A DNA stretch of 64,000 bases from Halichondria panicea. Lineage: Eukaryota > Porifera > Demospongiae > Suberitida > Halichondriidae. Location: positions 992,001-1,056,000 of the forward strand of contig NC_087381.1 in NCBI RefSeq assembly GCF_963675165.1, given 5' to 3'. Under the pieces are notes generated by a model. It was not told the origin of the DNA. It made no database searches and saw only the letters and a program-made list of their open reading frames with translations. The translations under genes and the position numbers were made by a program. Positions 1 to 8,610 of this stretch are shown piece after piece (position 1 is the first letter of the stretch; each line of letters opens with the position of its first letter).

Positions 1-382
1 ATGCATGTCGTAAGACTATATTCGGCTAAAGATCTGGCAATTGCTCCCGTTGAATGAGTTCTCTCCTGTACCTATATATTTGCTGACTCCGGCAATAATC
101 ACAGCACTCTCGAAACCTAGCTCCAGAGCTGTACCATACCTACCTACGTAACCTCCTCTGATTCATGTACTGTGAAGTCATGATCATTACATATCATGGG
201 CACAGATCAATTTTGTTCATTCACCATTCCATAACACTATATATACTTGTTTACGTGAAAAGTGAAAAGTAACGCCAACATGAGTAAACACATTTATATA
301 CTCAGTACAGTTTGGAGTATAATAATTGTTAGATGCTATAGATAGCACTGTTAATTAAAACACTTCTGTACAAGAGAAAAAG
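1..382 (+). promoter_or_regulatory. Upstream module of the first POT-like relic
   Basis: This is a degraded version of the upstream module seen before the other array genes. It contains the recurring CTGTACC(TATATA)..TTTGCTGACT segment near 68-90 and the TGTTTAC-containing block at about 245-263. No gene of its own is visible. Confidence 0.5.
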
Positions 383-919
383 ATTAAGTTCAAGCTGCGA
401 TATTTCTACTCAAAAGGAGCTTTCCTATAGTTCTTGTGTGAATGATGCTTATGACATCAGCTACGACTTTCCTATTTCGTATAATTATGTTCACCAAATC
501 AGGGACCATTATCTCCTATCTTCACTACAATGATCAGAGATTTCTTCTGATACCGATATTTACCTTTATCCCCATAGCGGACTGGCTAGCTGATGTACGG
601 TACATGGAAACTTTAAGATATTTCGGTTCGGTGCATCACTATTATTTTATCAAAACGGTATTGATTTGCATTCTTAGTTCATCATTCATCATTAGTCCTT
701 GGTCAAGTTTTCTTTGATATCACGGTCAAGTTTTGTGACAAATGCTACAACTATATAATATATTCTTCAGTCATGTTAGCGATCACTTTGTTTGGATTCA
801 TCCTGTACTGCCTCCTGGCTCGCTGGTACAAGAGGAGAGTTAGAGGCGAGGAATACAATGCACACAGAGTGGTGGAGGAGGTCTATGATCGATACCTTTC
901 CAACAACTTGTATCACTGA
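383..919 (+). pseudogene. POT/SLC15-like transporter relic (start lost, internal deletion)
   Basis: This is a remnant of the array gene. The usual ATG of the AAG-ATG-AAG context is ATT at 383-385. A TAG follows within the first 20 codons, after the FYSKGAFL-like segment. About 1 kb of the middle of the gene is missing: sequence matching the TM1-TM3 region runs to roughly 690 and then jumps to the last two helices and the C-terminal tail (DEEYNAHRVVEEVYDRYLS-like). The terminal TGA is at 917-919. The C-terminal 200 bases are almost unchanged from the intact copies even though the locus cannot make a protein, which suggests recent decay or gene conversion. Family assignment is by comparison with the intact copies in this window. 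Confidence 0.85.
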
Positions 920-1420
920 ACAATTATTATGCATAATAACTACAAATTGCATGTAACATTTTAGTGCGTATATGCGTTTGCTTCATCTTCTATTTTAGTT
1001 TATTCATCTTCTATTATAATTATGTGCGGTTATGCATTTTCAATTATGCCATGATAATGATTATAATATTATTACACCCACTCAACCAACGTTGCCTTGA
1101 GGCTGCTGCCACGGTTTCGATACATTTACACCCATAAATCCTTAATCCTATAGCTGCATGAATTTTCAACACGTCCGCTTTCTTCACCTCAAAGCCGAGA
1201 GCTCTGATGGCCACCTGCCCGGTCGGTGCACATGAACATGCAAAGTGAATACAGAAACCATTCAAGTTTGTATAGATCTACCCAGGTCATAATTATATAC
1301 CCTCTGTACTGTACTCAAACTATTGAAGTGCATTGACATGCCTACAAATGAATCGAAGGTGTATACATAGTTCAGTATATATACTGCTCTGATGTTTGGT
1401 AAAACAGTAACAAGACTATA
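920..1420. other. Spacer without recognisable gene
   Basis: This is 3' flank of the relic at 383-919. It is AT-rich with stop codons in all frames; short ORFs on the minus strand show no recognisable motif. I see nothing functional here. Confidence 0.4.
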
Positions 1421-1422
1421 TA

Positions 1423-2098
1423 TGTGACAGGCTCTGGGAAAACAGACCAATTGGTCCAGGAGTAGATATTGGTATTGAGCAATAGCCAGATTTATAGACT
1501 ACAGTGTATAATCTCAGATTATAGTTATCTATAGTCTTTCTACTACCTCTCTGCAAAATCTGATGCTCTGAATCCAACTCTTTCCACCAATTGAAAGCGC
1601 TTTGTCTAAGCAGCTACCATTACCTTACTTTTACCATTACCTTACTTTCCCAATTTAGCGTTCTTTGAGTGGGTGTTTCTCAATACTGCTGTTTTCCAAC
1701 TTCGAGTCTCCAACGCGCATAACTCAGGCATAGAACGAGGTATGTGCAAACTAAGCACATCAATACGTAGGCAATTCTTTGCTCTATCATGACATATGGT
1801 ACCGTATAGTGCGAAATGTTCGAGGGGCTTAATTTTCGCGGATTTCGTGGGTTAGAATTCTATACGAAAATTAAGTCCACGAAAATTGTTTTTTAATTAG
1901 AATTAACTGCTATCGTGCAAATATTTAAAGGCGTGGCTTCCGGTAAGCAGTCATTCCGCGAACTTTGTGCAACGAAAATAGGTTTTTAGAGGCCAATCCA
2001 CGAAATATAAGTGCCTCGAAAATTTCGCGCTATACGGTATATAGATCGCAAAAATTATAGCTTGCGCCAATTGGTCTGTTTTCCCAGAGCCTGTCACA
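1423..2098. mobile_element. Non-autonomous DNA transposon with ~32-34 bp inverted ends
   Basis: Perfect inverted ends lie at about 1421-1454 and 2067-2100, reading TATGTGACAGGCTCTGGG inward from the left. A TA dinucleotide flanks each end, which would fit a Tc1/mariner-type TA target duplication. There is no coding capacity. A smaller element (1802-2037) is nested inside it. Confidence 0.65.
1802..2037. mobile_element. MITE of the CCGTATAG family (nested)
   Basis: The termini read CCGTATAG inward from both ends, flanked by TA at 1800-1801 and 2038-2039. Subterminal sequence is rich in TTTCG/CGAAA and TTCGTGG/CCACGAA and is inverted between the two halves. Related copies lie at 5886-6094 and 41211-41421. 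It is non-coding. Confidence 0.7.
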
Positions 2099-2100
2099 TA

Positions 2101-2913
2101 ATTATGCATATAAATAAATGATGGCAAATGATAACTGGGTAAAATGTTGAAATATCAAATATAAATTTTAGAGGCGAATATTAAAGTACAGTTATAAAAT
2201 GAATGCAGCTAAAATTGAACTGTATGCTATGATACGTATCCATTGAGTTAAATTCACAATTGAAGTGACCATTTTCGGAACTTTTATTTCAACCACCTGT
2301 AGGCCCTGGTAAATTAAGCTTTATTCTATTCTTTAATTCTTGAAAAATGTGTCTATTATTCTCACCAAAAATCCGATCATTCTCATAAAAATCCGAAGTT
2401 AAGCCGTAGACATAAGCACAGCACACAACTGACAGACACATAATTAATAATCATGATTCTCATGCTATAGAACTTGAACTGAGCCATAATATAATTCACC
2501 TTCAGCATTTTTGTTATGAAAACGTTATTATGCAAAACTTAATGTAATGATCTTTACCAAAAATGGACATTGATGCCCAATTATTCTTTAGACACCTACT
2601 TATAATTATGCTAAAATTATCCCAAGCATAATTTATCAGGGCCTGACCATCTGTATATAAATACAATATCTCGATTGGACAGAGTGGGATATAAATTATA
2701 TAGTAGCATACAGTTTTTAAAATGAATGGATGTTAATGTATCGAAATCAAGGCCGCAGCCCCGAGGGCAAAGTTAGTTGATTGGGTATAATGTAATGCAC
2801 ACAGTGACTACTAACAGACAAGCTAATACACTGTATGTGAACACATGCGCACTAGGTTGCAAAAACAAAAAATGGATATACACGTTAAGTTATTATATGC
2901 ATTGAGTAAAAGT
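2101..2913. other. Spacer: inverted 3' flank of the next pseudogene and a possible small TIR element
   Basis: The right part is the usual 3' flank of an array gene in reverse orientation (TTGCAAAAACAAAAAATGG near 2858, the CCGCAGCCCCGAGGGCAAAG segment near 2754). Between about 2302 and 2644 the ends AGGCCCTGGTAAATTA and its inverse suggest a small transposon relic. The segment from about 2490 onward recurs at about 37793. Confidence 0.5.
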
Positions 2914-4458
2914 TCAGTGATACGTGTGGTTGGAAAGGTATCGATCATAGACCTCCTCCACCACTCTGTGTGCATTGTATTCCTCGTCTCTAACTCTCCT
3001 CTTGTACCAGCGAGCCAGGAGGCAGTACAGGATGAATCCAAACAATGTAATCACTACCATGACTGAAGAATATATTATATAATAATAGTTGTAGCATTTG
3101 TCGCCCAGCTTTACCGTGATACCAAAGAAAAGTTCACCGAGGCTTAACGATGAGCCATGAAGTAATAATGCAAATCCTGCCAATAGACCACGCATGTTAT
3201 ATGGAGATTGCGCACAAGCAAATAACAGAATACAGTTTGTCAAGAAGGACAAGTAAACAAGACCGCCAATTAGTGAAGTAGCTATTTCAATCCAAGCTTG
3301 TATATCATGGAAATAGCTCACAACTTCTGCACTCAATATCCCTATATTTGCTGTCACAATGATGAAGCAAGCAAATCCAATCTGTTTCAGGATACTTAAT
3401 TGGTGGTTCCATTTTAACTAGAGGATAGACTATAAATTCTGAGATAACTGTTACTAGCATTGCACAAAAAAAAGGGTGATAAGTGAAGAGACTAATAAGT
3501 GAAGCAGTGCATTTGTCGACAGAGGTTAAAGGTCGGTAATTAAGATGTACGTATAATTCCCGGGATGATAATGAGACAAAAAACAATGGTATTTGGATAA
3601 TAATAATTTTGAAGAACGATTTTACATTTTCAACTTGCTCTGTAGTGAATGGACCACCGTATCTCGACTTTCCTAGGTCCATTCTTGAAGGTATGTCTTC
3701 CTCCCAGTATGTAAGAGCACTGCGATTGAGGGGAGCTTTGTGCTTGGCTGCAAACTTGAGAACTTGGTAGATGATTTTGAGGGACTGAGGTGACTTTGGT
3801 TCAATTATTAGCCATTTTGGGGCTAAAAGAAAAATACTACAGCACAAAATGGTCATAGCAAGCACTGGGTAGAGACTAAAAAAAGGATATCATTGTCAGG
3901 ATCTAAGAAAGCACAAGATTCTGTGCTTTTTTGAATAATCTGACTAATCCATACACCAAACAGAGCTGAGATAATGAACCATTTGATAAAACTTATAATG
4001 TTGTCAGACGAAGCATCTGGCATCTGATCCAAGCCTAGTTGAAGAGCTGTTACTGCGTATGCACTAGCTCCAAGATACGCAACTAGCACAGCTGCAGTTG
4101 TAGCAACCATAGTAAGAGTTGAATCAACTCCCTCTTCTTTAATTATCACACCAATGCAGGTCATTACCGCCGGAACAAAAAATAGTAGTGCATCGAACCT
4201 AAACACCTTGAAGTTTCCATACCGTACATCAGCTAACAAGCCGGCTATGGGAGTGAAGGCAATAATCGGTAATAGAAGAAGTCTTTGATCCTTGTAGTGG
4301 AGATAGGTTTGGATACCTCCTGATTTTGTGAACATACGATAAAGGGAAGTCATTACTGATGTAATAAGCAGTGTCCACACAAGAACTAGAAAAGCTCCTT
4401 TTGAGTATACTTCATCTTTTTCTCTTGTATAGAAGTGTTTTAACAGAGCTAAATGCAC
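2914..4458 (-). pseudogene. POT/SLC15-like transporter, frameshifted (inverted unit)
   Basis: This is a nearly full-length minus-strand copy whose closest relative in the window is the intact gene at 38235-39740. The normal start context (ATG at 4415) is followed by an 18-base deletion relative to the intact copies. The deletion removes most of the KLRYFY segment and puts that ATG out of frame; only a farther upstream ATG (4458) reaches the family frame. Further lesions are a frameshift near 3880 in the TM5-TM6 loop, a frameshift near 3400 in the TM8-TM9 loop, and a 3-base insertion near 3086. The stop is at 2914-2916. The cytosolic 6-7 loop (RMDLGKSRYGGPFTTEQVE) is intact. Base changes are few, so inactivation looks recent. 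Sequencing or assembly errors could explain single-base indels but not the 18-base deletion. Confidence 0.85.
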
Positions 4459-4772
4459 TAATTATACTTTCCATGTAAATAAGTATTATGTATAAATGCT
4501 GAATTTATTAAAACTAAATTAATATTGTGACTTGTGCCCATGCATGATAGCGTACAATTATGTATACATGCAGTAACACATGGAAAAAAGTACAGTACAG
4601 TTAATCGCAAACCAGCAGATACGGCTTTGCACTGTGTATATGGTTACATTTTCAACCAATCAACCAACCTTGCTACTAACCCAGTTATGATAGATTTAGA
4701 ACCATAAATCCTTAGAACCACAGTATTATCATCATCCTCCACTCTGTCTAGTTATTGTGTTTATATTTGCAG
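4459..4772. other. Upstream region of the inverted copy
   Basis: This contains the inverted forkhead-like block (ACTTTCCATGTAAATAAGT, 4466-4484) belonging to the minus-strand pseudogene. A spacer follows, leading into a pyrimidine-rich splice-acceptor-like sequence at 4760-4772. Confidence 0.5.
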
Positions 4773-4927
4773 GTGGCTGAAGTTGTGTATAGTGAAGTGC
4801 CCAAAAAGCATCACCTCAATTGTGGATTCAGTGTCGTTTCGTATCATTCCCACACTCAAGAGGAGCAGACCTTCCACCTGCTGGCAGAGACACCTGAGGA
4901 CATGAAATACTGGGTTCATGAATTGAG
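4773..4927 (+). pseudogene. PH-domain exon relic, copy 1
   Basis: A 155-base open segment is bounded by an acceptor-like TTATATTTGCAG and a donor-like GAG/GTGTGTGG. It encodes about 51 residues beginning VAEVVYSEVPKKHH and ending ETPEDMKYWVHELR. The hydrophobic strand followed by LLAET..DM.YWVHEL matches the last strands and C-terminal helix of a pleckstrin-homology domain, with its invariant Trp. No neighbouring exons of a PH gene are visible in the window, and eight related pieces are scattered through the array. I therefore treat it as an exon relic carried along by duplication. An alternative is an exon of a real gene spanning the array in very long introns. Confidence 0.6.
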
Positions 4928-5883
4928 GTGTGTGGATATAGTGTGGGGTGGGCGGGCATGCATGCATGGCCTGAGGTGTGTGGTGGGGGCGTGCATGGAC
5001 TGTGGTGTGTGGATGTGGGGGCGGGTGCACGGATTAGGAGGTGTGTTGGGGGGAGGCGGAAGCTAACTTTGAATTGAATTTGGTACATGCAATATGAAAA
5101 ACTTGCTATAGTGGGAGTAGCAAAGATGCTTTATCTTGTGCTGTGTAAAGGTTAATGTATGGAATAGTGTTTGCTTGCAATTGAAAGCCTGCCCAGTTTC
5201 AGTAGGTGTGTTATCATTCACTAGCTATGTGTCTTTAAATCAGCACTAACATTTTGTTAGTAAGTGTCAAAAACTTTCATTTCACCAAAGAATTTCTTTG
5301 TGTGAAATACTGATTTAAATCACCTTTGTCGATGACCTTGTTCACAAGGCGTACTGGTCCAATTAGACATCGATTTGGCCCATTTTTCCATTGCATGGTA
5401 ACCCAATCAACTAATTTCACCCCCGGGGCTGCGGCCTTGATTTCGATACTTTTACAGCCAAGAACCATGCATGCATGGCTTGTATATTATTTATACTGCC
5501 AATTGTGTGCTCTAAGTTTTACAAAGGTATAGGATGTTTTGACAACATCCATGGACTTGTTAATATAATTATAGTCCCAAACAATTACAGATGATACAGC
5601 ATGCACTGCAGAGATTGGTTTTTACATAATTATACTCTTCAGTTCTTATAAAGTACTTTTCACAATGTCAGCTTTATTCGATTGGCTATCACAATAATTT
5701 TAATTCACCTCTTAATGGCCACATCACAGAATGAACTTCCAGGCCGGTTCTTTCTTTGACGTGCCATTAATAAGAGGGGACTCGAGGCTAGGAAAAGCTT
5801 CAGTAAATCTGTAAGAGTAGTACAAAACCAAACTAACAAGGAGCCATCACCTAGTTTTGAATATCCGCCTCTACACAAAAGGG
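4928..5883. other. 3' spacer module
   Basis: The module begins with G/T-rich sequence after the exon relic (GTGTGTGG.. to about 5060). The recurring GTTTCAGTAGGTGTGTTATC segment follows near 5197, then the TTTGGCCCATTTTTCC segment near 5373 and a ~70-base hairpin at 5707-5779. No gene is seen. Confidence 0.5.
5707..5779. repeat. Recurrent ~70-base hairpin, copy 1
   Basis: The inverted halves pair CTCTTAATGGC with GCCATTAATAAGAGG, plus an inner pairing of AGAATGAA with TTCTTTCTTTGA around a CCAGGCCGG loop. Related copies are at 35368-35438, 41033-41104 and 46320-46388. It is most likely a small foldback element. Confidence 0.6.
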
Positions 5884-5885
5884 TA

Positions 5886-6094
5886 CCGTATATATAGCAG
5901 GTAATTTTCGTGGGGTAAAATATTCGTTATTTTCGTGGGCAGGCTGACCTCTACGAAATGTTATTGTAGGCGTGGCTTATCTGAACGTAGGAATGCCGTG
6001 CAGCCACGAGACTAAACGACATTTTTACTCACAAAAACTACCGTTTCTCGAGTTGAACGAATTTTTTACCCCACGAAACTTACCCGCTATACGG
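5886..6094. mobile_element. MITE of the CCGTATAG family with visible empty site
   Basis: The ends are CCGTATA.. and ..TATACGG, flanked by TA (5884-5885 and 6095-6096). The homologous position near 46480-46490 reads AAAAGGGTATTCGA without the element, which confirms the boundaries and the TA target duplication. Confidence 0.8.
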
Positions 6095-6096
6095 TA

Positions 6097-6936
6097 TTCG
6101 AGAATAGCCATCATCTATATAATTATGTCACATGCAGGTTGGTTAATCGTGCTGTGATGATTGCTGAGTCAGCGAATAATTATGTGTAGCTCTAATTATG
6201 GTACTCTGCACAATTAGTGCATGCATGTCGTAAGACTATAAAATTATTCGGCTAAAGATCTGGCAATTGCTCCCTTCTTTTATCTTGCTATTGTTTTTTC
6301 GACGTTGAATGAGTTCTCTCTCTGTACCTATATATAATATATATTTGCTGACTCGGCAATAACACTGTACTCTCGAGACTTATGTAATTGCTAATCGCTC
6401 CAGCTAGAGCTGTACCACACCTACCTGCCGTACCTCTGCTGATTTGCAATACAATTCATGTACTGTGAAGTTAGTCATTATAATTACGTATCATGGCCAG
6501 CACAGATCAATTTTGTTGATTAACATTCACCATTCCTAACAATACTTGTTTACATAGAAAGTATACTACCAACATGAGTATACATTTACCCCAGTTTACG
6601 TTTAGATGCTAGATAGAGTAAGGCATCTATAATCAGACACAATACATGTTCAGACACTCATTCTAAGGAAACAAGCAGTGATAACAATTTTTCTTTTGCA
6701 TTATCTGATCAAACATGTGTTACTATGCAAAAAAGAATTGATAAATATCAACTACTAAGTCTTCAAGAGCTGAAAATGTGCTAGTGTCTGATAAATGGTA
6801 AGAACAGACAAAAAAATCAATCATCAGACACACCTACCGTTTCTTCTGTAGGGGGATATGCTGAGAGTCACATAGTAATTATGTAAGGGCAATAACTAAA
6901 CAATAAAACTCCCAAAGTTAGAGTTGCAAACGCTTG
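6097..6936 (+). promoter_or_regulatory. Upstream module without an attached gene
   Basis: This holds the distal module with a MARE-like TGCTGAGTCAGC at 6162-6173, the TATATATTTGCTGACTCGGCAATAA-type segment near 6338 and the forkhead-like block ACTTGTTTACATAGAAAGT at 6544-6562. In other copies an ATG follows about 110-130 bases later. Here the sequence runs into a spacer and then a transposon, and a second promoter block near 8487 serves the next gene. It looks like an orphaned promoter. Confidence 0.55.
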
Positions 6937-6943
6937 TATGTCC

Positions 6944-8235
6944 TATATAGCCTCGATTCCAGGCCGTGAAGAGAAAGTCGGCCTGGTATACTTTGTATGC
7001 GCATGCGCGATACAATTGACAACAATTTCATCATACAAATTGTAAAAAAACAGACAAAGTTACAAAAAGGAAGAATACGTATGACAATGTGACCACAATG
7101 GCAGCTTTCAGAGACGCTATAAATGATTAATCAATTATGCTGCAGCAGTGTTGTTTCTTCTAGATCTGTTTATCAAAGAGACAGTTCAAGAAGGCCTCCC
7201 AGACAGTAGAGCTGCTAGGAAGAGTGGTTGACTCTTTAATACATCAGTAGATCTTAGTCTCATGAATCAGCCGCCATTCCTTTCCAAAGGAATGGCGGCT
7301 GATTCATGAAACTAAGTAGATCTTGAGTGAATACTATTAAACTTCCTGAGTGTCGAGTTAAAGCTTATTAAAAGCTTTCAGGAGTAATCATTAGCTTCTT
7401 TATCTTTAGCCTCCTTCACCGCTGTCACAGCAGATACAGTCCGGGCCAAAAATGTGTCCGGCCGGACACTAAACACTAGCGGAAATGATCCGAACTGATT
7501 ACTTTTTAGCAGAAACTGTCTGTCTATCAATAGCAGTAATTCACTGCCAAACCACCCCATTGGCTAACTTCATTTTACAGCAAGGAAGTGAAAAGACAGA
7601 GTCAGAGTAAGATATTAAAGTGTAAACAGCAATAGAAGTTCTCAGTCTGAATAAAATAATATAATAAAAAATCTAGATCTAGCTACAAAATTAATCATGA
7701 AGATTACAGATGCATGAATACTTACTGACAGTAGAGCTGCTAGGAAGAGTGGTTGACTCTTTAATACATCAGTAGATCTTGAGTGAATATTAAACTTCCT
7801 GAATGTCGAGTTAAAGCTTATTAAAAGCTTTCAGGAGTAATCAGTAGCTTCTTTAACTTCAGCAACGACTTCCTGTCGAACATAAAGGCAAGATTTAGTA
7901 GCAGAAGACTTGCCTGGTCCATATTACCACAGCCTCATCAGGGGACCCACAGGAACACATCATCCCTTTCCTATAACATCTGTAGCCTTACAGTGTAGAG
8001 TGTCGTTAAGTCGAGACTTGGCTTGATAACAATAAAGGGCATAAGAACTCAGTCATCTTTGCACAATACTTCTATGTATTAAAGGACTGTAACTTCAGAT
8101 TACAAATAGTATACCGTTTATTTTACTGACAGTATCCACAAATACACGGATTACCCCCTTTTTGGGGTAATGTACGCGCATGCGTACCAGGTATACCAGG
8201 CCGTCTTTCTCTTCGCGGCCTGGAATCGAAACTAG
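6944..8235. mobile_element. Non-autonomous DNA transposon, CTAGCCTCGA family (1.29 kb)
   Basis: The ends carry AGCCTCGATTCCAGGCCG and its inverse, continued by GAAGAGAAAG..CGGCCTGGTATAC on both sides. The flanks are TATGTCC at 6937-6943 and 8236-8242, a 7-base target duplication. There is no transposase ORF. The interior has a partial internal duplication (about 7204-7400 resembles 7730-7870) and a 62-base foldback insertion at 7255-7316. Relatives are at 50142-51175 and, with the right end deleted, 43452-44099. Confidence 0.75.
7255..7316. mobile_element. 62-base foldback insertion with 7-base target duplication
   Basis: A 29-base stem with one mismatch (TCATGAATCAGCCGCCATTC.. against its inverse) and a 2-base loop is flanked by TAGATCT at 7248-7254 and 7317-7323. 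Sister elements near 7775, 43705 and 50440 read CAGTAGATCTTGAGTG without the insertion. Confidence 0.75.
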
Positions 8236-8303
8236 TATGTCCATGCAGCAATTATTTTTATTTCTGCTGAGTCACTCGCGTATCAATAATCAGACAGCAA
8301 ATG

Positions 8304-8408
8304 GGGTCAAAGGTCAAAGGCCATTAACATACACTTGCACGTTTACTAAGAACATTTGACCTTTGATCCCAGTTGCGTAGGGTGCCAAGAACATTTGACC
8401 TTTGACCT
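8304..8408 (+). promoter_or_regulatory. Cluster of DR1-type nuclear-receptor half sites (gene at 8611)
   Basis: Three clusters are visible. At 8304-8323, GGGTCA, AGGTCA and AGGCCA are each separated by one A. An inverted TGACCT-T-TGATCC lies at 8357-8369. A perfect inverted DR1, TGACCT-T-TGACCT, lies at 8396-8408. DR1 elements are classical sites for HNF4, RXR and PPAR/COUP-type receptors. The arrangement recurs before the genes at 44391 and 51537. Confidence 0.55.
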
Positions 8409-8486
8409 TATTCTCTTTCAAGTGGTTAAAATAACAGAATATGTGTAGTTTCAACTTTGGATACATTCATCATTTATATACACAAT

Positions 8487-8505
8487 ACTTGTTTACATGG
8501 AAAGT
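8487..8505 (+). promoter_or_regulatory. Conserved forkhead-like promoter block (ACTTGTTTACATGGAAAGT)
   Basis: This 19-base block, with a TGTTTAC core, lies about 105-125 bases before the ATG at 8611. It recurs at a similar position before almost every array gene, in a context where surrounding sequence varies more. Confidence 0.6.
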
Positions 8506-8610
8506 GAGAATAATGCCACAAAGTAAACAACATAGTACAGTCAAATGTTATAAAGTTTATAATATAGCTAGCTAGATCATTTTGTAAAACACTTCATGGA
8601 ATAGAAAAAG

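Larger units (their letters stand above)
2490..6940. repeat. Segmental duplication, copy 1 (partner ~37793-42294)
   Basis: Gene, PH-exon relic, MITE and upstream module occur in the same order and spacing as in 37793-42294. The offset is about 35325 and changes by only a few bases along the block. The copies differ at scattered positions, so this is a true diverged duplication, unlike the identical block at 12944-20899. Confidence 0.8.

Noticed and set aside
4928-5066. G/T-rich extension of the PH exon ORF as additional coding sequence
   Set aside because: It follows a donor-like GTGTGTGG, has low-complexity composition, and loses similarity between copies faster than the exon part.
7441-7480. 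GC-rich GTCCGGGCC/GGCCGGACAC segment as a promoter or CpG element
   Set aside because: It lies in the interior of a transposon copy and is absent from the sister copies; no gene starts nearby.
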